DNA of 17,741 bases, from NCBI GenBank assembly GCA_023247595.1, contig JAHFGF010000012.1, forward strand, positions 1 through 17,741, written 5' to 3'. The notes under the pieces were generated by a model. That model did not search any database and was not told where the DNA came from. It saw only the letters and a program-made list of their open reading frames with translations. The DNA is from Candidatus Omnitrophota bacterium (lineage in GTDB: Bacteria > Omnitrophota > Koll11 > Zapsychrales > Fredricksoniimonadaceae). This document shows positions 1 through 6,493 of this stretch, piece by piece (the first letter of the stretch is position 1; every line of letters starts with the position of its first letter). Both the position numbers and the translations under genes were made by a program.

Positions 1-20
1 TTCAGAAAATTATTCGTCCC

Positions 21-392
21 ATGTTCGCGGCCGAGAGGAATCTAAAAAACGAAATCAGGGATTTTCTTTTAAACGAATTTAAACGAACCAAGATCAAGGC
101 AAAAATAGCTTCTTTAATTTTATACGGAAGCACGCAGACTGAGACAGCAAAGAAAGACAGCGATATTGATGTGGCTGTCGTGGTTTTCAGAATTGCGGAC
201 CTGAAATCAGTTGAGGATGCTTTTTTCTTAGAAATAATTCCTCGCTTCAAAGCTTATTTTGGCGTTCAGGTTGATCCGTACATTAAATCAGCAATGGAAT
301 TTAAGAATAGACTCAAAAAGAATCAACCTCCGGTTTCTACGATGATGAAATCTTTTTCTGTTTTATACGGCAAAGAACCGCTGGAGATTTAA
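21..392 (+). CDS. MNT-type minimal nucleotidyltransferase (HEPN partner)
   Basis: The protein is a small polymerase-beta-fold nucleotidyltransferase. The signature is visible: Gly36-Ser37, then Asp48-Ser-Asp50 in the context DSDIDVAVVV, and a third acidic residue at Asp85 (VQVDPY), which together form the usual metal-binding triad. At 123 residues it has the normal length for stand-alone MNT proteins. In the known MNT/HEPN toxin-antitoxin pairs the MNT member AMPylates the HEPN toxin and so neutralises it; that role is inferred here from the neighbour. The HEPN reading frame begins two bases after this stop, so the two genes are surely co-transcribed. No Shine-Dalgarno precedes the ATG at 21, and the frame stays open to the window edge, so the true start may lie upstream of the window. 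Confidence 0.8.
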   Translation: MFAAERNLKNEIRDFLLNEFKRTKIKAKIASLILYGSTQTETAKKDSDIDVAVVVFRIADLKSVEDAFFLEIIPRFKAYFGVQVDPYIKSAMEFKNRLKKNQPPVSTMMKSFSVLYGKEPLEI

Positions 393-394
393 GC

Positions 395-803
395 ATGACG
401 GCTCGTGAAATTAAGATTAAGCAGGAGGATCGGTCGGCTGCGTCCGATTATTTGAAGAAAGCCTCCGACAATTATGAGCAAATGCTGGCTGCTTTTAACG
501 GATCGAATTGGAATGCGACAGCAACTTTGGCTGTTCAATGCGCGATTTCATCGGCTGATGCGATTTGCGTTTACGAGAAAGGTGTCCGTTTAAGTGTCGC
601 AGGATCATCTGGATGTTTGTGACTTAGTCGCCAAACTTCCGCTTGACGGCGCACAGGAGAAATCCCGGCAACTGCGCAAGATCATCGCTCGCAAGAACAT
701 GGTTCAGTACGAATGTCGGAATGTTCAGAAATTTGATGCTGATGAGATGATCAAAGTAACGGTTAGATTTTACCAGTGGGTCAAGGAAACTATGAGCAGC
801 TAA
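395..803 (+). pseudogene. HEPN-domain protein, interrupted by a frameshift
   Basis: Two overlapping frames make one HEPN-like helical protein. The first frame runs from the ATG at 395 to a stop at 620-622. The second resumes near 594 and runs to 803. Removing one base around 588-593 fuses them into about 135 residues, a normal HEPN length, and rebuilds a smooth segment GVR-LVSQDHLDV. In that segment an Arg and a His are spaced R-x5-H, which fits the R-x4-6-H ribonuclease motif of HEPN toxins. The C-terminal part (RKNMVQYE and then a final helix ending in WVKE) also looks family-like. A GGAG at 383-386 is well placed for the ATG at 395. The break may be a real inactivation, a sequencing or assembly error, or less likely programmed frameshifting. 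Domain identity is moderately sure and its activity is unknown. Confidence 0.7.
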
Positions 804-990
804 TTTCAAGCAGACCGAGCGTTTTTATAACTGGGCGGTTGAGTATTTGAATAGGAAATGACTGGAATATGCGGTGAAATGAACGATTGAATAAAAAACA
901 TTCGAAAGATACAGAAATCAAGGCTAGCGGCCCCCTTTCATAATTTCAAAAGTTGAAATGACGCGGTTCGAGCCCAACCATGGATCACAA

Positions 991-1641
991 CTACGCGACA
1001 CTCATGCCGAAAAGATTAAACGGCGTTTCATGTCCGAGGGCATATTTTAAAAAAGTTCTCCGCGATTGATAGATCACATGAAAACCCAAGCTGACGAAAA
1101 ACGCCGTAGGCTCATTGGACATCGTACTAAACTGGACGCCAATCACATGCTGCTCATGAATAAACTGAACCGCTCTTAAAATCAGGCGGTTGCCCACCCT
1201 CTGCCCGCGAAATCCGTCGAGCACATTAACGTGAAAGGTTGACGGATATTGTTGGCTAAAATCCGGCACCTTGAATTCGCCCTTTAAATAACTTTTAAGA
1301 GAGTGATAAAAGAAGGCATATGTCTTTCTATTTAAAAAAATACCTCGGGCAGCAGCTTTAAAAAATAACGGCCAGAGAATCTTAGAACCATATTCTCTTC
1401 GCATCTTCACAATATCCAAAGTTCCAATGACATAACCGATCACTTGCCCCTCGGCTTCAGCGACGAAGCAGGAACCCGGCTCAAAATCGGTGTAATAACG
1501 CGTGAGCGCGTCCGCCACGACCTCACGGTCATCAAAAAACTTCCGCGGCTGGTGCAGAAATGAAGTTTCATAATTGACGCGGCGGATGGCGTCTCTGTCT
1601 TGGACGCGATATGGGCGAATCACAACTTGTTCATGTTCCAT
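991..1641 (-). CDS. GNAT-family N-acetyltransferase
   Basis: The protein is a cytosolic acyl-CoA-dependent N-acyltransferase of 216 residues. The N-terminal strand VVIRPYRVQDRDAI is typical of GNAT proteins. The acetyl-CoA pyrophosphate loop is at residues 145-150 (RGQRVG, preceded by the strand HVNVLDGF), and the C-terminal motif NEPTAFFVSLGF is at 176-187. A region of about 45 residues (80-125) inserted before the core strand is longer than in many family members. Its start overlaps the end of the PIG-L deacetylase gene by 11 bases, so the two are translationally coupled. A pair of N-deacetylase and N-acyltransferase recalls pathways that remove an acetyl group and then add another acyl group, but the substrate cannot be told from sequence. 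Confidence 0.85.
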   Translation of the reverse strand: MEHEQVVIRPYRVQDRDAIRRVNYETSFLHQPRKFFDDREVVADALTRYYTDFEPGSCFVAEAEGQVIGYVIGTLDIVKMRREYGSKILWPLFFKAAARGIFLNRKTYAFFYHSLKSYLKGEFKVPDFSQQYPSTFHVNVLDGFRGQRVGNRLILRAVQFIHEQHVIGVQFSTMSNEPTAFFVSLGFHVIYQSRRTFLKYALGHETPFNLFGMSVA

Positions 1642-3007
1642 AGTTCAGTTCCATAATTTGCCAGGCCGATGATTCCAGCGGCAGGCTTTGAATCCTTACA
1701 TTAACCGATCCCATCAACTTCTGGGGAAAACGCGTTAACTCATCCGGCACAGCAACCATGATATCATTTCCCAGCCGGCTGACCTGCACTCCCGTGTGCC
1801 GCAAATGTTTTTTGCCGTCAAACACATCCGCGTTTAAATTCCGGTTGATTTTCAAATGAATTTTCGGCATATCATCAAAAGGCACATCGCGGCGAAAACC
1901 AAACAAATACACGTCTAAATCTGCATCCTTAAATGCCGTCTGGTTGAGCCGGATTCTTAACAGCATCTTTCCCGGACTTAACGCGTAAACAACAGAATGC
2001 AGCATCTTAACGCGCGCGGGTTTCCAGACGCGGTTATTTATAAACGCCCCCTGCCGTTTTTCTTCATTCGACCAATCGATTTGAATCGACGGAGATACCG
2101 TCAATGAGAGTTCATCATTCAAGGCAAACAATTCATTGGGCCTGACAAAGGTAAACAAAAATTTAGGTTTGTAGGGAATCTGTGTTTTATATAAATAAAA
2201 CGCGTCCTTCTTACGTTCTATATTTTCATTATTTAATTCAAAGTTCATCCACCGCGCGTTGGAAAGCATTAAATACTTGGGCGGATCCAGCCTAAATTCT
2301 GGATGAAATCCCAAAGGCCGCGGCCAGTTGCTGGCATGAACCAAATAAGTCAGCAGAGATACTTCATTGGAATTTTTATTAAGTTCCCACAACGCGACTT
2401 TACAAAAAAGATAAGCCGCCTGATGATCGGCATTACTGTCCGACGGATGTGTCACAAAAATCTTTGAAGGCCCGAAATCCTCAATGACTTTCTTCAAATC
2501 ATTTAAAACATTCCTCGCCTTGTAGGCGGCGCCCGGCGATAAACTCAACGCGTACGGATTATGGTCAACGCGGGTCAAGACACTGCGGTAGGCCTTAGGC
2601 GTTTGCCAATATTTTTTAAAAATATTGAGCGTTCCGAAATCCGGATAACCGAGGAAAATTAAATCCTTGGCATCCACTCCCAAAAATTCCATAGCCTGGG
2701 CAGCTTCCTTTTGGCGCAACTCCCCCATGTTCAAAGCCTGCCGCCGCCCCAGAACCGGACGCTTTTTATAATAGAGAAACGCCAATGAATTGCTGTCCCC
2801 ATTGGTCAGATATAAAACCCGCACCGGAATTTTTAACTTCAAGGCTTCCTGCATGAGGCCGCCCGCGCCGATGACTTCATCATCCGGATGAGGCGCGATC
2901 ACCAAAATCCGGTCGGTGGGAAGTAACGGCAAAGCCTCCCGCTCTTGTTGCGCCCAGGCAAGCGAAGTTGAGAATAAAAACATTAGGACTATAAGTATTT
3001 TTTTCAT
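1631..3007 (-). CDS. Exported PIG-L/LmbE-family deacetylase
   Basis: The protein is a zinc-dependent N-deacetylase of the PIG-L/LmbE family, which acts on N-acetylglucosamine-type and related substrates. From the chosen ATG it has 458 residues. Residues 1-19 form a signal peptide (MKKILIVLMFLFSTSLAWA), so the enzyme is exported. The motif PHPDDE is at 39-44, with likely zinc ligands His40 and Asp43. The second motif HPSDSNADH is at 187-195, with His195 as third ligand. A more distal in-frame ATG at 3100 would add 31 residues translated out of the upstream repeat block and would bury the signal peptide, so it was rejected. Beyond the usual catalytic domain of about 220 residues lies a C-terminal part of about 200 residues, apparently beta-rich, that I do not recognise. 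The gene overlaps the GNAT gene downstream; no clear Shine-Dalgarno is seen. Confidence 0.85.
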   Translation of the reverse strand: MKKILIVLMFLFSTSLAWAQQEREALPLLPTDRILVIAPHPDDEVIGAGGLMQEALKLKIPVRVLYLTNGDSNSLAFLYYKKRPVLGRRQALNMGELRQKEAAQAMEFLGVDAKDLIFLGYPDFGTLNIFKKYWQTPKAYRSVLTRVDHNPYALSLSPGAAYKARNVLNDLKKVIEDFGPSKIFVTHPSDSNADHQAAYLFCKVALWELNKNSNEVSLLTYLVHASNWPRPLGFHPEFRLDPPKYLMLSNARWMNFELNNENIERKKDAFYLYKTQIPYKPKFLFTFVRPNELFALNDELSLTVSPSIQIDWSNEEKRQGAFINNRVWKPARVKMLHSVVYALSPGKMLLRIRLNQTAFKDADLDVYLFGFRRDVPFDDMPKIHLKINRNLNADVFDGKKHLRHTGVQVSRLGNDIMVAVPDELTRFPQKLMGSVNVRIQSLPLESSAWQIMELNYGT

Positions 3008-3024
3008 CAGTATTGTCTCGATTA

Positions 3025-3062
3025 TCGTCATTGCGAGTCCCCACAAGGGACGAAGCAATCTT
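3025..3062 (+). repeat. Dispersed CGTCATTGCGAG...GAAGCAATCT repeat, copy 1
   Basis: The stretch begins CGTCATTGCGAG and ends CGAAGCAATCT, with a short variable centre. The same unit appears inverted at 3217-3259. Repeats of this form are scattered between genes in many unrelated bacterial genomes and often give spurious small ORFs. It lies just upstream of the deacetylase start. Confidence 0.75.
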
Positions 3063-3079
3063 ATACGCGTAGTAGACAC

Positions 3080-3097
3080 CCACGGGCATGCCCGTGG
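3080..3097. repeat. 18-bp perfect palindrome, copy 1
   Basis: CCACGGGCATGCCCGTGG is a perfect 18-bp palindrome. It shares its plan (CCACGGSCATGSCCGTGG, preceded by CAC) with the palindrome at 3181-3198, differing only in the symmetrical base pair near the centre. That symmetrical change argues for selection on, or a mechanism preserving, the palindrome. Confidence 0.8.
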
Positions 3098-3123
3098 CAC
3101 TTATTAATTCTGACTGTTACAAA

Positions 3124-3168
3124 TTGAGCTAAAAAGTAAGCTCAACTTGACGCTCAAAAAGCAGAGCG
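3124..3168. repeat. Two tandem small hairpins
   Basis: The first is TTGAGCT (3124-3130) pairing with AGCTCAA (3139-3145) across an 8-base loop. The second is CGCTC (3151-3155) pairing with GAGCG (3164-3168), also across an 8-base loop. Read on the minus strand the two loops are TACTTTTT and TGCTTTTT, so the hairpins look like diverged copies of each other. They could be part of a composite intergenic repeat or form structured RNA. They resemble no standard terminator. Confidence 0.5.
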
Positions 3169-3180
3169 CTTGCCATTCAC

Positions 3181-3198
3181 CCACGGCCATGGCCGTGG
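3181..3198. repeat. 18-bp perfect palindrome, copy 2
   Basis: CCACGGCCATGGCCGTGG is a perfect 18-bp palindrome and the second member of the pair starting at 3080. Both are flanked outside by inverted copies of the CGTCATTGCGAG repeat, giving a nested and roughly mirror-symmetrical block. Confidence 0.8.
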
Positions 3199-3216
3199 AA
3201 CTCAAAGCAGGCTATT

Positions 3217-3259
3217 AGATTGCTTCGCCTCACAAAAACCGTTCGGCTCGCAATGACGG
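3217..3259 (-). repeat. Dispersed CGTCATTGCGAG...GAAGCAATCT repeat, copy 2
   Basis: Read on the minus strand it begins CCGTCATTGCGAG and ends GCGAAGCAATCT. It is therefore the same element as 3025-3062 in opposite orientation, with a longer variable centre. It begins 22 bases after the stop of the glycosyltransferase gene. Confidence 0.75.
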
Positions 3260-3281
3260 TAGTTTAGACAGTAATATTTTT

Positions 3282-4487
3282 TCATGAAGTCCAAATCGTT
3301 GGAATCGCGATAAGCGGCTGCGTCACGACTAGCTTTAAAATGCCCAAAGCCGTTACCAAAAGATAAAAAATAAACGCCCCGCGCACGGAATAATAAACAA
3401 ACGGATTGAATTTCTTCAACGAACCAATGCCCTGGATCGTCAAAATCAAAAGCATCGGACATAAAAATAAAGCGGTCCTCGGAACCCCAAAGGGATATTT
3501 CTCAAGCGCGCCCGCAACGGCTAATTCAAAAAAAACGATCAACGCAATAAAGGCCACGGAATTGAAACGCCGGTCCGAAGTTCCCTTAAAGACAAAAGGA
3601 GCAACGAACAGCCAAATGAATCCAAACATCATAAAAAACCGGGCCAGCTTGCGGAACACTTTCGGAAGTTCAACAAACCATCGGGAAAAAAGATTATTGA
3701 CGCCTTCGCCAAACGTCTGAAAAAAATCTTTCCAGCTGTGGGTCGAAATAAAATAATCATTAAATCCATTGGTCACCGCTTCAACCGGGCGCAGGCGAAT
3801 ATCAAACTGATAAGAAATCGCCGCAAAAACCAAAATCGAAAATAGATACAGAAGAATAAATTTCAATTGAGACCTGTCTTCTTTATAAGCACGGCACATA
3901 TGCCACAACGGAAAGACCAGAAAAAAGTATGCCGGATAAGAAAACAATACCGCTGCCGGCAGTACTGCTAAAGTCAAACCGTATTTCCCGACGCTGGATG
4001 GCTGACTGAGCCTCGGCTGCGCGGATAGAAACAACACAAAAAAACCTGAGACAAAGACATCTAAAGAATACTGTTTTAACTCCGCGGAATAATAAATAAG
4101 CGGAACGGACGCGACCCAGCACAACATAAAGGTCAAAAATTCCACCCGGCATTTCAACTCAACACGGGCAATCTTAAGCCAAATGGTAAACGCGCCCATC
4201 ATAAAAATGAAAGAAAAAAAACGCAGGCTTAACAAAGAATAATCAAAACACTTGGAAAAAGCCTGGATAACGTATAAGTACAAATGGGGGAAAACCTGCA
4301 CCATGCGTAACGGCTGGGTAAAAAATTCCGAAGGCTGAAAAATCTGAATACTGCTAAAGACCGCCTGTTCATCATTCCATAGCGGCCTCTGGCCAAAATA
4401 ATGAATAACGCATACGCCCAAATACCAAAGGATCAAACCGAAAAACGCTAACCGGTACAACTGATCCATCCATTCTTTTTTAATCAT
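3282..4487 (-). CDS. GT-C fold membrane glycosyltransferase-like protein
   Basis: This is a polytopic membrane protein of 401 residues with about nine or ten hydrophobic segments. It looks like the bacterial GT39/PMT-type GT-C enzymes that move sugars from polyprenyl-phosphate donors on the outer face of the inner membrane. After the first membrane segment comes PLWNDEQ, with Asp39-Glu40 in the place of the conserved acidic pair of the first loop. The motif YYSAELKQYSLDVF at 132-145 matches the second characteristic loop. The start was set at the ATG at 4487 because GAGG lies five bases upstream; an in-frame TTG at 4514 lacks such support. An extended -10 promoter sits about 65 bases upstream. 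The gene lies upstream of the deacetylase, separated by the repeat block. Donor and acceptor are unknown. Confidence 0.7.
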   Translation of the reverse strand: MIKKEWMDQLYRLAFFGLILWYLGVCVIHYFGQRPLWNDEQAVFSSIQIFQPSEFFTQPLRMVQVFPHLYLYVIQAFSKCFDYSLLSLRFFSFIFMMGAFTIWLKIARVELKCRVEFLTFMLCWVASVPLIYYSAELKQYSLDVFVSGFFVLFLSAQPRLSQPSSVGKYGLTLAVLPAAVLFSYPAYFFLVFPLWHMCRAYKEDRSQLKFILLYLFSILVFAAISYQFDIRLRPVEAVTNGFNDYFISTHSWKDFFQTFGEGVNNLFSRWFVELPKVFRKLARFFMMFGFIWLFVAPFVFKGTSDRRFNSVAFIALIVFFELAVAGALEKYPFGVPRTALFLCPMLLILTIQGIGSLKKFNPFVYYSVRGAFIFYLLVTALGILKLVVTQPLIAIPTIWTS

Positions 4488-4492
4488 GAAAA

Positions 4493-4496
4493 CCTC
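4493..4496 (-). promoter_or_regulatory. Shine-Dalgarno setting the GT-C start
   Basis: GAGG on the minus strand, five bases before the ATG at 4487. It favours this ATG over the in-frame TTG at 4514. Confidence 0.6.
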
Positions 4497-4551
4497 GTCA
4501 TCACCTTCCCACAAAAACTTTAACTTTTGCCGCGTCTAATAAAACGAAGTC

Positions 4552-4560
4552 ATTATAGCA
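4552..4560 (-). promoter_or_regulatory. Extended -10 promoter for the GT-C gene
   Basis: The minus strand reads TGCTATAAT, a perfect TATAAT with the TGn extension. No good -35 is seen, as is common for extended -10 promoters. Transcription would start near 4545 and give a leader of about 58 bases. Confidence 0.55.
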
Positions 4561-4601
4561 AAGCGGTTTTCAAATTTTCATATTTAGAAAAAAATATTCA
4601 G

Positions 4602-4632
4602 TTTCAGAATATGTTTTTTTATCTGATATAAT
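4602..4632 (+). promoter_or_regulatory. Extended -10 promoter for the SulP gene
   Basis: TGATATAAT at 4624-4632 is a perfect TATAAT with a TGn extension. A weak -35-like TTTCAG lies at 4602-4607, with a rather long 19-base spacer. The start would fall near 4639, about 30 bases before the ATG. The divergent promoter at 4552-4560 shares the same AT-rich gap. Confidence 0.55.
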
Positions 4633-4669
4633 TTTTAAATCAACAATCACCGGATCAGACAAATACCTC

Positions 4670-6346
4670 ATGGCAAAAAAAATAAACGACCTGGAACCTA
4701 AACTTGTTAGCGTAATTAAAGACGGCTACAGCCTGCCCACCTTCGGCAAAGATTTGATGGCGGGGATTATCGTCGGCATTGTCGCCCTTCCTCTTTCCAT
4801 CGCGTTTGCCATCGCTTCCGGCGTCAAACCGGAACAGGGCATCATCACCGCCGTTATCGCGGGGTTTCTGATCTCCTCATTAGGCGGCAGCCGATTTCAA
4901 ATCGGAGGGCCGACGGGCGCGTTTATCGTGATCGTCTATGATGTCGTCCAAAAATACGGCTATGAAGGCCTGGCCACCGCCACCATCATGGCCGGCGTAA
5001 TGCTGGTTATCATGGGTTTTGCCCGTCTGGGAGATGCCATCAAATTTATTCCTTACCCGGTTACCATCGGATTCACATCCGGAATCGCGCTCATTATTTT
5101 TTCAACCCAGGTGAAAGATTTTTTCGGATTGACCATTGCTCACATGCCGGACAGGTTCATTCCCAAATGGGCCGCGTACATTGAACATCTTTCCACCGTT
5201 AACTGGGATTCTTTTTTATTGGCCTCATTAACTGTTTTGATTGTCGTCGCCTGGCCGCGCGTGACCAAACGGCTTCCGGGACCGCTCATCGCCATTTTCT
5301 TTACAACCTTATTGGCTAAAATGCTTCACATGCCCGTTGACACCATCGGCAGCCGGTTTGGGGAAATTTCGAACCATTTTCCCCAGCCGCATATTCCAAC
5401 CATCAATTTGGATACCCTCACCAAACTGTCTTCATCCGCCATTGCCATTGCGCTTCTGGCCGGAATTGAATCGCTATTATCCGCGGTTGTTGCCGACGGG
5501 ATGACCGGACGCAAGCACCGCTCCAACATGGAACTCATCGGCCAAGGCGTAGCCAATATCGTGACGCCGATTTTTTCCGGCATTCCCGCGACTGGCGCCA
5601 TCGCGCGGACCGCAACCAACATCAAAAACGGCGGACAAACGCCTGTGTCAGGCATTGTGCATTCGATAACTGTCTTGATATTATTTTTATTCTTCGGAAA
5701 ATTTGCCGCCCTTATTCCGATGGCCACGCTCGCGGGAATTTTGGTTGTCATCGCCTACAATATGAGCGAATGGCATTTATTTCTTAAAATGCTGCACACT
5801 TCAAAAGGCGACATTACGGTGCTCCTGATTACATTTTTCCTGACGGTGCTGGTTGATTTGACAGTGGCCATCGAAGTCGGCGTCATCCTGGCCGCGTTTT
5901 TATTTATGCACCGGGTCGTGGCCGTGACTCAGGTAGGATTTGTCACAGCATCACTGGACGAAGAAGACCCTGATGACCCGTATGCCATTCATAAACATTC
6001 TGTCCCCAAGGGTGTTGAAGTATTTGAAATTAACGGCCCCTTCTTTTTCGGCGCCGCGGATAAATTCCGTGACATGCTGCGGGAAATTCAGAAAAAGCCC
6101 AAGATCCTCATCTTACGGATGCGCCATGTTCCTTCCATTGACGCCACCGGCATGCGCGCGCTGGAAGACCTTCACGAGCAGGCCCTCAAAGATAAAACCC
6201 AAATCATCATCTCCGGCATGAGCGACACGCTTTTTGAACGGTTAAAACACTTCGGTTTTGTGGAAAAAATTGGCGAGTCATTTATCCATAAGACCATTGA
6301 CCAGGCCCTGGACCATGCCCGAAGTCTTCTTGAATACAAACTTTAA
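4670..6346 (+). CDS. SulP/SLC26-family anion transporter with STAS domain
   Basis: This 558-residue inner-membrane transporter belongs to the SulP family, whose members move sulfate, bicarbonate or dicarboxylates. The N-terminal two thirds is the multi-spanning core, and residues 72-85 (GGSRFQIGGPTGAF) carry the SulP signature. A cytosolic STAS domain occupies about 448-555. It contains IDATG at 490-494, where anti-sigma antagonists have the phosphorylatable D-S/T-G site, so Thr493 is the residue to look at. Length and order are standard. No carbonic anhydrase or sulfur-assimilation gene is adjacent, so the substrate stays open. It is expressed alone from its own promoter and faces the TPR gene tail to tail. 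The ribosome binding site is weak. Confidence 0.93.
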   Translation: MAKKINDLEPKLVSVIKDGYSLPTFGKDLMAGIIVGIVALPLSIAFAIASGVKPEQGIITAVIAGFLISSLGGSRFQIGGPTGAFIVIVYDVVQKYGYEGLATATIMAGVMLVIMGFARLGDAIKFIPYPVTIGFTSGIALIIFSTQVKDFFGLTIAHMPDRFIPKWAAYIEHLSTVNWDSFLLASLTVLIVVAWPRVTKRLPGPLIAIFFTTLLAKMLHMPVDTIGSRFGEISNHFPQPHIPTINLDTLTKLSSSAIAIALLAGIESLLSAVVADGMTGRKHRSNMELIGQGVANIVTPIFSGIPATGAIARTATNIKNGGQTPVSGIVHSITVLILFLFFGKFAALIPMATLAGILVVIAYNMSEWHLFLKMLHTSKGDITVLLITFFLTVLVDLTVAIEVGVILAAFLFMHRVVAVTQVGFVTASLDEEDPDDPYAIHKHSVPKGVEVFEINGPFFFGAADKFRDMLREIQKKPKILILRMRHVPSIDATGMRALEDLHEQALKDKTQIIISGMSDTLFERLKHFGFVEKIGESFIHKTIDQALDHARSLLEYKL

Positions 6347-6493
6347 AGAGGAAAACAAGCGGCAGAAATATTTGAAAGGTGAGATTTAAACTTTTCAGAA
6401 TAACATTTCAACTTCGCCCACACTGATTTCACAACGAATTCTCATCAACATCGTGTTCGTCACATCCTGGAAGCCCAGTCACATAAAGAAAAT

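Noticed and set aside
960..990. A GCGGTTCGAGCCC stretch like a tRNA T-loop, near an ATTTCAA/TTGAAAT hairpin at 943-959
   Set aside because: The flanks do not form the T-stem, and no anticodon or acceptor arm can be built, so it is neither a tRNA nor a convincing tRNA remnant or attachment site. The hairpin has no T-run.
3008..3100. Longer N-terminus for the deacetylase starting at 3100
   Set aside because: It would encode repeat DNA and place 31 residues before a clear signal peptide.
3202..3462. 86-residue minus-strand ORF next to the glycosyltransferase
   Set aside because: It is a shifted frame of the GT-C gene that ends by translating the dispersed repeat (RHCEPNGFCEAKQSN), a well-known kind of false ORF.
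5326..5751. 141-residue ORF antisense to the SulP gene
   Set aside because: It lies wholly inside a strong conserved gene, has no ribosome binding site and no recognisable domain.
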